A DNA stretch of 64,000 bases. Source: Parafrankia sp. EUN1f. Lineage in GTDB: Bacteria > Actinomycetota > Actinomycetes > Frankiales > Frankiaceae. Of the stretch, positions 55,511 to 62,498 are shown piece after piece; position 1 is the first letter of the stretch; each line of letters begins with the position of its first letter. The translations under genes and the position numbers were made by a program. The stretch covers positions 1 to 64,000 of the forward strand of contig NZ_ADGX01000031.1 of the NCBI RefSeq assembly GCF_000177675.1. Reading direction: 5' to 3'. The notes beneath the pieces were generated by a model. It did no database searches. It was not told where the DNA came from and saw nothing but the letters and a program-made list of their open reading frames with translations.

Positions 55511-55545
55511 AGGGGCCTTCGCGACCTGCGAAGGCCCCTCTCTTT
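55511..55545 (+). terminator. Strong rho-independent-type hairpin
   Basis: Perfect 12-bp arms AGGGGCCTTCGC and GCGAAGGCCCCT with a 5-base loop, followed by CTCTTT. It stands alone about 120 bp right of the GNAT start and 390 bp left of the riboswitch, with no obvious gene feeding it on the plus strand. It could end an unseen small RNA or isolate the two units. Confidence 0.6.
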
Positions 55546-55930
55546 CCTGGTCCGCCACGCCGGCGATGGAGCACGGCTGGTCAGCCGGTCGGGGTGTCCA
55601 TGTCACCGACAGCCTCCTCATCGCTTCACGTAAGGAAGATTTGACGGATCCGGGCGGGCAGCGCGCCGTCACCGGTCGCGCCTGGCGGCTGCGCCGCCCA
55701 AAGGACCCGCGACGGTTCTGGCCAGGTTCAGCGGGCTACCGGAACGCGCGCGGCAGGCGGCCGGGACGGATACGGCGCTCCCAGGCACTTGTCGACCTGG
55801 CCGGTCGGAGAGGTAGCCTGTCTGCGTTGCCCTGAGTCTCGGTATGTGACTTCAGGCGGCGTCGTGGTCCCGTCTTCGCGGGAGCACGGCGAGCGCACTG
55901 TGATCGATCAGGCCACATTGCGCTCATCCA

Positions 55931-56045
55931 GGTCAAGAGTGCCAGCGTCAAGTCCGGGCTTGCTGGCCGGCAACCCTCCTCCGCGGCGGGGTGCCCCCGG
56001 TTGTGACCAGGCCGCGTCCGGGTGTCGGGCGTGGCAAGTGCGGAC
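55931..56045 (+). ncRNA. SAM-IV-type riboswitch
   Basis: A stretch with strong resemblance to the actinobacterial SAM-IV riboswitch. It has a closing stem GGTCA/TGACC, then AGAGTGCCAGCGTCAAG, the CGGGCTTGCTGGCCGGCAACC core, a GCGGCGGGGTGCCCCCGG segment, and a downstream hairpin ending GGCAAGTGCGG. It lies just before the cysteine-desulfurase-like gene (start 56084, AAGGAG at 56069). SAM binding should turn expression down. The call is from memory of the consensus; a covariance search would settle it. Confidence 0.8.
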
Positions 56046-56083
56046 CCTCACCGGGGTCCGATGGACCCGAAGGAGTCACGGCT

Positions 56084-57661
56084 GTGCCGTCTGTTCAGCC
56101 TGCCCTTGACCATCCCGCCGCCCGCGCCGCCACCGCGCCCGCCGCACAAACCGTTCCCGCCGCACAAACCGTTCCCGCCGCACGAACCGGGCTCGCCGCA
56201 CGAACCGGGCTCGCGGCCCGGGCCACGACCCCGGTCCGGGCTGTACCGGCAAAGTTCCGCGACCGTCAGGTCCTGCCGCCCTGGGCTGGCCCGGCGGCAG
56301 CCAGCGCGGGGCACGACGCGCTGCTGCCCGTCGTCGGAGCCGATCTGGACGTCCCGCTGGTCGGCGGTGGCCGCGTCCGCCACGTGAACCTCGACTACGC
56401 GGCAAGCGCGCCCAGCCTCGTCGCTGTGGCAGACCAGGTGGCCCGGCTGTTGCCGTACTCGGCGAGCGTGCACCGCGGAGCCGGCTTCGGCTCGCAGGTC
56501 TGCACCGCGGTGTACGAGACCGCTCGCGACGAGGTGGGCCGCTTCCTGAGTGTGCGAACGGACGACACGGTGGTGTTCACCCGCAACACCACCGACGCCG
56601 TGAACCTGCTCGCGCACTGCGTCGCGCACGCGGTGGGCCGGGCCGCACGGGTGGTGGTTCTCGATCTGGAACATCACGCGAACCTGCTGCCGTGGTCGGC
56701 GGTGCGCCGGGAGGTGGTGGAGTCCCGAACGACTCCGGAGGAGACGCTGGACGCGCTCGCCACGGCGTTGCGCGCCGAGCCGACCGCGCTGCTCGCGGTC
56801 ACCGGGGCCTCCAATGTGACCGGGGAGCGGCTGCCGCTGGCCCGGCTCGCGGCCGTCGCCCATGACGCCGGCGCCCGCCTGTTCGTCGACGCGGCCCAGC
56901 TGGCCCCGCATGCCCGGATCGACCTGGCCGGCCTCGGCATCGACTACCTGGCGCTTTCCGGCCACAAGCTGTATGCCCCGTTCGGGGCGGGGGCGCTGGT
57001 CGGCCGGCGTGACTGGCTGGATGCCGCCCCGCCCTACCTGGCCGGTGGCGGCGCGGTCCGCGAGGTCACACCGGCCTCCGTCACCTGGGCGGACGCGCCG
57101 GCGCGGCACGAGGCCGGCACCCCGAACCTGCCCGGCGTGACGGCGCTGGCGACCGCCTGCCGCACGCTGGCCCAACTGCCCGCGGAGGCACTCGCCGCGC
57201 ATGATCTGGCACTGCGGCACCACTTGGTGGACGGCCTCGGCGCCCTGCCCGGCGTGCGTGTGCTGGCCTGCTGGCCCGCCGCCGGCACGGACGGGACGCG
57301 CGTTCCGGTCGGTGTCGTCACGTTCACGCTCTCCGGGCATCACCCGGACGCCGTCGCCGTGTATCTCGCCGCCGAGCACGGCATCAGCCTGCGCGCCGGC
57401 CGCTTCTGCGCGCATCCGCTGCTGCGGCGGCTCGGAGCCCCCGCCGGCGCGCTGCGCGCCAGTGTCGGCGTCGGTTCGACCACCGCCGATGTCGACCGGC
57501 TCGTCGAGGCACTGGACGAATACCTGACCGGAGGCCCCCGCTGGCGTTACACATGTGGCCCGGGCGGCTGGGCTCCGGCTCCGGACGATCGGGCACTGCC
57601 CGAATGGGCGGCATCCACCCCGGCCGCCCGGGTGCCTGTCACCTCGCCCTGCGGCACCTGA
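56084..57661 (+). CDS. Cysteine desulfurase-like class V aminotransferase
   Basis: A 525-residue PLP enzyme of the NifS/SufS/selenocysteine-lyase fold. It has LDYAASAPS at the substrate pocket, HHANLLPW, FVDAAQLAPHARID and the PLP-lysine motif ALSGHKLYAPFGAGAL. RAGRFCAHPLLRRL supplies a candidate active-site Cys. The first ~55 residues are low-complexity (PAAQTVP twice, ARTGLA twice), encoded by a tandem repeat at 56150-56225 that is not part of the family. GTG 56084 follows AAGGAG at 9 bp. It is preceded by a SAM riboswitch and followed 62 bp later by a methyltransferase gene, so a sulfur or methionine-related role is likely (inference). Confidence 0.87.
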   Translation: MPSVQPALDHPAARAATAPAAQTVPAAQTVPAARTGLAARTGLAARATTPVRAVPAKFRDRQVLPPWAGPAAASAGHDALLPVVGADLDVPLVGGGRVRHVNLDYAASAPSLVAVADQVARLLPYSASVHRGAGFGSQVCTAVYETARDEVGRFLSVRTDDTVVFTRNTTDAVNLLAHCVAHAVGRAARVVVLDLEHHANLLPWSAVRREVVESRTTPEETLDALATALRAEPTALLAVTGASNVTGERLPLARLAAVAHDAGARLFVDAAQLAPHARIDLAGLGIDYLALSGHKLYAPFGAGALVGRRDWLDAAPPYLAGGGAVREVTPASVTWADAPARHEAGTPNLPGVTALATACRTLAQLPAEALAAHDLALRHHLVDGLGALPGVRVLACWPAAGTDGTRVPVGVVTFTLSGHHPDAVAVYLAAEHGISLRAGRFCAHPLLRRLGAPAGALRASVGVGSTTADVDRLVEALDEYLTGGPRWRYTCGPGGWAPAPDDRALPEWAASTPAARVPVTSPCGT

Positions 57662-57723
57662 TCTGCGATCTCCCCCGCGGGGTGAGCAGACAGCCCAACG
57701 CAGGTTTGCCAATTCGGCAAACA

Positions 57724-58473
57724 ATGTTGGGGGACGGACGCACCCTGGGCGAGAGTGGCCCAGTGATCGACAGATTGACCGCCGAAGCGCCCGTGCCCGC
57801 ACCCGACGCCGCCTCGTCCGACGCACCCTCCCCCGCCGACGACTATCTCGGGAACCCCGCGGTGCAGGCGGAGTGGGACAGGAGGTACGTCGAGCGGGAG
57901 CGGCTGTGGAGCGGGCAGCCCAACGGCGCGCTGGTAGCCGAGGTTCGCGGGCTCACGCCCGGACGGGTCCTCGACGTCGGCTGCGGCGAGGGAGCGGACG
58001 CCGTCTGGCTCGCGAACCGCGGCTGGGACGTGACCGCGCTCGAGGTCTCGGGTGTGGCGCTGCGGCGAGCGGCCGAGCACGCCCGCGACGCCGGTGTCAC
58101 GGTGCGATGGGTGCATGCCGAACTGTCCGAGGCGGCGCAGGCGGCGGTGCCACCGGCGTCCTTCGACCTCGTCTCCGCGCAGTACCCGGCCCTGCTGCGC
58201 ACCCCCGACGCCGCCGCCGAACGGGCACTGCTCGCCGCCGTCACGCCCGGCGGACTGCTGCTGCTCGTGCACCACGCCGGCATGGACGTCCAGCCGGTGC
58301 ACGACGGCGGCTTCAACCCGGCCGACTACGTCTGGCCCTCGATGGTCGCCGCGCTGCTCGACGACGACTGGGTGGTGGAGTGCGACGAGCAGCGCCCACG
58401 GATCGCACCCGGGGGCGGGGCCGGTGCGCACCACACCGACGACGTGGTGCTGCGCGCCCGCCGGCTGCGCTGA
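57724..58473 (+). CDS. SAM-dependent class I methyltransferase
   Basis: A 249-residue methyltransferase of the UbiE/TehB-like class. Motif I is VLDVGCGEGADAVWLANRGW; the post-I acidic residue is in VTALEVSG. FDLVSAQYPAL and a VTPGGLLLLVHH strand follow. ATG 57724 has no clear ribosome site; GTG 57763 (GAGAG upstream) is an alternative that trims 13 residues. It follows the cysteine-desulfurase-like gene and may lie under the same SAM riboswitch. Substrate unknown. Confidence 0.82.
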   Translation: MLGDGRTLGESGPVIDRLTAEAPVPAPDAASSDAPSPADDYLGNPAVQAEWDRRYVERERLWSGQPNGALVAEVRGLTPGRVLDVGCGEGADAVWLANRGWDVTALEVSGVALRRAAEHARDAGVTVRWVHAELSEAAQAAVPPASFDLVSAQYPALLRTPDAAAERALLAAVTPGGLLLLVHHAGMDVQPVHDGGFNPADYVWPSMVAALLDDDWVVECDEQRPRIAPGGGAGAHHTDDVVLRARRLR

Positions 58474-58530
58474 GTCGCACCGATCGACACCGCCGGCGTC
58501 CTCCGGGAGATGCTGACGGTGCGGCCACGG

Positions 58531-58552
58531 CGGTAGGAAGGCGTTCCTACCG
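58531..58552. promoter_or_regulatory. Palindromic operator of the toxin-antitoxin pair
   Basis: Perfect 9-bp arms CGGTAGGAA and TTCCTACCG around GGCG, 18 bp before the antitoxin start. RHH antitoxins typically repress their own operon through such a site, so autoregulation is likely. Confidence 0.7.
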
Positions 58553-58569
58553 CGAGCTACAGTGGAATC

Positions 58570-58857
58570 ATGACCGCACGGAAGCTGTCCGTCTCGGTAC
58601 CGGCAGAGGTCGAGGAGATGATCAAAGCCGCGGCCACGGCGGAGGGCAAGCCGGTCTCCACCTGGCTGGCTGAGGCCGCCGTGGAGAAGGCCCACCTCGC
58701 CGCGCTTCACGCCGCCGGCCGGGCCGCCGCCCGCGAGCTGGTGGCGGAGTACGAGGTCGAGCACGGCAAGCTGCCCGAGGAGTCCCGGGCACGTGCTCGG
58801 GAGTTCCTGTTGGAGACCGGGCTGCTCGACGACGAGCCGTGGCGGGCAGCCGGGTAG
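58570..58857 (+). CDS. RHH-type antitoxin
   Basis: A 95-residue antitoxin. The N-terminus has a ribbon-helix-helix: strand RKLSVSVPAEVEEMIKAAA followed by the helix PVSTWLAEAAVEKA. The C-terminal half is charged and helical, as expected for toxin binding. Its stop overlaps the toxin start by one base (TAGTG). A palindrome stands directly upstream. Confidence 0.8.
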   Translation: MTARKLSVSVPAEVEEMIKAAATAEGKPVSTWLAEAAVEKAHLAALHAAGRAAARELVAEYEVEHGKLPEESRARAREFLLETGLLDDEPWRAAG

Positions 58858-59237
58858 TGCGCACCATCGTCTACGACACCGGCGCGCTGCTGGCCGCCGA
58901 GCGGCGCAGCCCGGACTTTCTCGCGTTGCACGACGAGCTCACAGCGGCCCGCATCCGTCCGGTTCTGCCCGTTGTGGTCCTTGCGCAGGCTTGGCGCGGC
59001 GGACCGCAGCACCAGATCTCGCGTGTACTCAAGGGCTGCGACCTCCGGCCCGACGACGAGCGCACCGGTCGCGCAGCCGGTGTCATCTGCGCCGCCTCCG
59101 CGACCGCGGACGTCGTGGACGCGATCGTCGTCGCCACCGCTGTCCAGTACCAGGCCGCGGTGGTCACCAGTGACCCCGAGGACCTCCACCATCTCGCCGA
59201 CTCCATCGGCGTCAAGGTGCGGCTCTTCACCGTCTGA
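58857..59237 (+). CDS. PIN-domain ribonuclease toxin (VapC-like)
   Basis: A 126-residue PIN-domain protein. The first acidic residue is in TIVYDTGALLAAE, the central pair in ADVVDAIVVATA, and the last in VVTSDPEDL, giving the usual metal-binding set. It should cleave RNA when freed from the antitoxin (family knowledge). GTG 58857 overlaps the antitoxin stop; ATG 58839 is also in frame. Confidence 0.82.
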   Translation: MRTIVYDTGALLAAERRSPDFLALHDELTAARIRPVLPVVVLAQAWRGGPQHQISRVLKGCDLRPDDERTGRAAGVICAASATADVVDAIVVATAVQYQAAVVTSDPEDLHHLADSIGVKVRLFTV

Positions 59238-59349
59238 ACATCAGCAGGCCACGACGGCCGCACGGCGAAACCTATCCGGTGCTCTCCCAGCTGCTCGCCC
59301 TGCGCCGCCGGTACCTGCAAATCCTGACCGACACCCCGAACCGGGCTGG

Positions 59350-60870
59350 TCAGCCGCCGATGGCCACGATCTCCGCCTCGTTCTCGCCCGGCTGACGCAC
59401 CCGGCCCGGCAGGATGACGGCGGTGATCACGGCGGCGAGGATCATGATTCCCGCGCCCCACCAGAACACGGTGGTGTAGCTCTCCAGCGAGGCGAGCACC
59501 GGCAGCATCGGGCCAGGCGCGTGTGAGTCGATGTAGTTGTCGGCGGCCGTGGCCGCCATGGTGCTCAGCAGCGCGGTGCCGACCGAGCCTCCGACCTGCT
59601 GGACGGTGTTGACCACCGCGGACGCGGCGCCGGCGTCCTGGGCCGCGACGCCCGCGGTGCTCAGGCTCATCGCGGAGGCGAAGACGGCGCCGACGCCAGC
59701 CCCGAAGATCATGGTCGCCGGCAGGACGCTGCCCAGATACGTCGAGCCGAGGTCGATGTCGGTGAGCATCCACAGACCGACGCCCGCGACCGCGAGACCC
59801 GGGGCGATGATGTAGCGCGGCCCGACCCGCTGCGTGAGCACCGCCGACCCGAACTGCGCCGAGACCATGAGCGCGGCCGTCATCGGCAGGAACGCAAGGC
59901 CCGACCTCACCGCGCTGAACTCGAGGTTCTGCTGCAGGTAGTAGGTGAGGAAGAGGAAGACCCCGAACATGCCGGCACCCGACATGAGCATCGCCACCAA
60001 CGACCCGCCACGGTAGCGGTCGAGCACGACGCGCAGCGGGAGAACCGGCTGGGCGACCCGCTGCTGGACGAGGACGAACGCGATCAGCAGCACCGCGGCG
60101 ACGGCGAGGCAGCCGATCGTCACCGAGTCGGACCAGCCGTCGGTCTCCGCCCGCGAGAACCCGTAGACCAGGGCGAACAGGCCACTGGACACGAGCACGA
60201 TGCCCGGGATGTCGATCCTCGGCCGCTCCTGCTCCATCTCGTGGCGCAGCCACAGGGCGCCGCCGAGGAACGCCACCGCTGCGAAGAAGAGGTTCACGTA
60301 CATGCACCAGCGCCAGGACAGGTACTCGGTGAGCACGCCGCCGAGCAGCAGCCCGATGGCCGCGCCGCCACCGGCGATCGCCCCGTAGATACCGAACGCC
60401 TTGGAGCGCTCCTTCACATCGGTGAAGGTGGTGCTCAGAAGCGCCAGGGCGGCCGGGGCGAGGAGAGCTCCGAACGCACCCTGCACGACCCGGGACGCCA
60501 CCAGCATGGCGAAGCTGGTCGCCGCGCCCCCGACGGCCGAGGCGACGGCGAACCCGATCAGACCGAGCAGGAACATCCGCTTGCGCCCGTACAGGTCGGC
60601 GAGCCGGCCGCCGAGCAGCAGCAGGCTGCCGAAGGCAAGCGCGTAGCCCGTCACGATCCACTGGCGCTGGTCGTTGCTGAAGTCCAGAGCCTGCTGGGCC
60701 GACGGCAGCGCGATGTTCACCACCGTCCCGTCCAGGACGACCATCAGCTGGGCCAGGCCGAGCACGCACAGCACCCACCAGCGCTTGTCGTTGACGCTGG
60801 CGGAGCCGCTCTCGGCCCGTGGCGCCTCCGTAGCGACGCCGGCTTCCGTACCTGTTGTCGACATGACCAT
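59350..60870 (-). CDS. MFS drug exporter, DHA2 (EmrB/QacA) type
   Basis: A 506-residue 14-segment exporter. Motifs: LDGTVVNIALPSAQ in segment 1, the loop GGRLADLYGRKRMFL between segments 2 and 3, RVVQGAFGALLAPAALAL in segment 4, and GPLLGG-type GLLLGGVLTEYLSWRWCMYVN in segment 5. It should export a hydrophobic toxic compound using the proton gradient. ATG 60870 or 60864. The TetR gene is divergent, and two operators sit in the shared spacer, one of them 14 bp from this start. Confidence 0.92.
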   Translation of the reverse strand: MVMSTTGTEAGVATEAPRAESGSASVNDKRWWVLCVLGLAQLMVVLDGTVVNIALPSAQQALDFSNDQRQWIVTGYALAFGSLLLLGGRLADLYGRKRMFLLGLIGFAVASAVGGAATSFAMLVASRVVQGAFGALLAPAALALLSTTFTDVKERSKAFGIYGAIAGGGAAIGLLLGGVLTEYLSWRWCMYVNLFFAAVAFLGGALWLRHEMEQERPRIDIPGIVLVSSGLFALVYGFSRAETDGWSDSVTIGCLAVAAVLLIAFVLVQQRVAQPVLPLRVVLDRYRGGSLVAMLMSGAGMFGVFLFLTYYLQQNLEFSAVRSGLAFLPMTAALMVSAQFGSAVLTQRVGPRYIIAPGLAVAGVGLWMLTDIDLGSTYLGSVLPATMIFGAGVGAVFASAMSLSTAGVAAQDAGAASAVVNTVQQVGGSVGTALLSTMAATAADNYIDSHAPGPMLPVLASLESYTTVFWWGAGIMILAAVITAVILPGRVRQPGENEAEIVAIGG

Positions 60871-60883
60871 CCCGCCTGATCGA

Positions 60884-60904
60884 AGTGGACATCAACTGTC
60901 CGCT
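60884..60904. promoter_or_regulatory. TetR operator, site 1
   Basis: AGTGGACA, five bases, then TGTCCGCT: 7 of 8 arm positions pair. It lies 14 bp upstream of the MFS start and is mirrored by site 2 38 bp to the right. Confidence 0.7.
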
Positions 60905-60921
60905 TCAGCCAAGCTAGTGGA

Positions 60922-60942
60922 AACGGACATCATCGGTCCACT
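60922..60942. promoter_or_regulatory. TetR operator, site 2
   Basis: On the minus strand it reads AGTGGACC, five bases, TGTCCGTT, matching site 1 in reversed orientation. Two sites between divergent exporter and regulator genes fit TetR self-repression plus control of the exporter. Confidence 0.65.
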
Positions 60943-61112
60943 TTTGGCGGGTGGCCTTGTTCACGACGAGCGGCACACTGATCGACAGGTCGGTCGCACT
61001 GGGCCCAGCCCCGGGCTCGGAGAACTCGGCACACCACCGCCTACCGACCCGTCCACTACGCCGGGTAGTTAGCCTTACGACATCGGCCCCACCCGCGGGA
61101 GAGAATGCACCC

Positions 61113-61772
61113 ATGTCCGCCACACCTACGGTCAGCGGTCCTGACGCTCCGCGTGCACGTAAGGATGCGGTACGCAATCGCGCCATCCTCCTGGAGACCG
61201 CCGACAGGCTCATCGCCATCCGCGGGCTCGACGTCACGTTCCATCAGCTCGCCGCCGCGGCCGGTATGGGAGTCGGCACCGTCTACCGGCACTTCGCCGA
61301 CCGGGAAGCACTGCTCGGTGCCCTGATCGAGCAGCGGTTCGACACCGCGCACGACATCCTGAGCGCGGCCGAGCGGATCTCCGACCCGATCGAGGCATTG
61401 CGCACGGCGATTGTTCGCACCTGCGAGTACCACCTCTCCGACCGTGCGCTGTGGCAGGCGATGATGTCCGCCACCAAACGCCACCAGGAGCTGGCGCGAG
61501 AGCGACTGTCGCCCATCTGCACCCGCATCGTGGAGAGAGCCATCGCCAGCGGCCGTCTCCGCGATGACTTCACCGCCCAGGACCTACCCATGATCTTCCT
61601 ACTCACGGGGGGCCTGAGTCGGAACGCGGATGTCCGCCCCGACCTCTGGCGGCGCTATGTCGAATCCATCATCGACGGCTTCATGCTCGACGAATCCGAC
61701 CGCGTGGGCGCAGCCGTGCCCGCGGCACCGACCGACAACGAAGTCGAAAGAATAATGTCGTGCATTGAATGA
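61113..61772 (+). CDS. TetR-family transcriptional regulator
   Basis: A 219-residue repressor. The helix-turn-helix is VTFHQLAAAAGMGVGTVYRH, preceded by ILLETADRLIAIRGLD. The C-terminal ligand domain (~75-200) is typical of TetR proteins controlling efflux pumps. ATG 61113 follows GGGAGAG; the open frame back to 60951 crosses the operator region. It is divergent from the MFS exporter gene. Confidence 0.92.
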   Translation: MSATPTVSGPDAPRARKDAVRNRAILLETADRLIAIRGLDVTFHQLAAAAGMGVGTVYRHFADREALLGALIEQRFDTAHDILSAAERISDPIEALRTAIVRTCEYHLSDRALWQAMMSATKRHQELARERLSPICTRIVERAIASGRLRDDFTAQDLPMIFLLTGGLSRNADVRPDLWRRYVESIIDGFMLDESDRVGAAVPAAPTDNEVERIMSCIE

Positions 61773-61887
61773 TCTTTTCCATGGCACAGTCGCGCGCTCC
61801 GGCGCCGTGACTGCCGGGCGGGATCCGGGAATCGTGGTCACGGGGGCCCGTCACAGAATCCCGAGCTTCGGGCTTCCGCCTCCCCTC

Positions 61888-61966
61888 CCGCCGCACCGCC
61901 GCACCGCCGCACCGCCGCACCGCCGCACCGCCGCACCGCCGCACCGCCGCACCGCCGCACCGCCGC
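61888..61966. repeat. 9-bp tandem repeat array
   Basis: About 8.7 uninterrupted copies of CCGCCGCAC between the TetR gene and the palindromic repeat. The lack of spacers and the short unit exclude CRISPR. It is likely slippage-prone and could vary between strains. Confidence 0.85.
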
Positions 61967-61971
61967 TTCCG

Positions 61972-62051
61972 AGCAAAGAATTGAGGATTTTGGCTGCTGC
62001 AGCAACCGCAATCCTCAGTTCTTGCGGATTGCCAAGCGCCTTCGTGCCCCA
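61972..62051. repeat. Dispersed palindromic repeat, copy 3
   Basis: 80 bp running AGCAAAGAATTGAGGATTTT, then GGCTGCTGCAGCAACCGCAA, then TCCTCAGTTCTTGCGGATTG, then CCAAGCGCCTTCGTGCCCCA. Nearly the same as copy 2 (48491-48570), including the 3' part outside the hairpin. On the minus strand both encode a similar short peptide. Confidence 0.8.
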
Positions 62052-62498
62052 TTTACCCTATTGATGTGAATTGCTCGCGCTGTGCGGCGGCGCGGGACCC
62101 CGGGTGGGTCACCGCGCGACGCTTGGATACGGAGTGGTACGAACCGCCAGGTCGCGATCGAGGGGCGCCGGATCCGCCATTTCTCGAGATTTTGCTACAT
62201 GCGCGGCGGCGACGAAAATCCTCAGACCTTCGCGATCCGGCGCGCGACTGCGCCCACGTAAGAGCCGAAACACCTTGATTACCTGAATTTTACCGCGCAC
62301 CGGAATGTCATGGACCGGGCGATCCCGGGGTGCGGACCAAGCAGACCCCAACGCATGTTCTGGACATTTACGCGCCGCACGCACGGAACCCCCAGAAGCC
62401 AGCAGATTTCTCACGGGTGGGCCGAGCCAGCCACCAGGCGGTGCATTCGAACAAAAGACGAGATGGGAGGATGCCGCCGAACACCGAGAGGAGATCGT

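Larger units (their letters stand above)
61773..62498. other. 726-bp gap with repeats, no gene seen
   Basis: Besides the 9-bp array and palindromic repeat copy 3, bases 62060-62480 show no family-like frame. Near 62215-62235 a half copy of the palindromic repeat (AAAATCCTCAGACCTTCG) is present. Bases 62270-62300 are AT-rich and may hold the promoter of the glycosyltransferase gene. Confidence 0.4.

Noticed and set aside
55450..55520. tRNA-like string GGTGGCTCAGCTGATACAGCA
   Set aside because: Only the D-arm-like part fits; no anticodon stem, T-arm consensus or acceptor pairing can be built.
55458..55835. 125-codon plus-strand frame containing the terminator hairpin
   Set aside because: Starts without a ribosome site, runs through a strong hairpin and has no domain; judged chance open frame.
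61888..61966. Possible CRISPR array
   Set aside because: Nine-base units without spacers; a simple tandem repeat.
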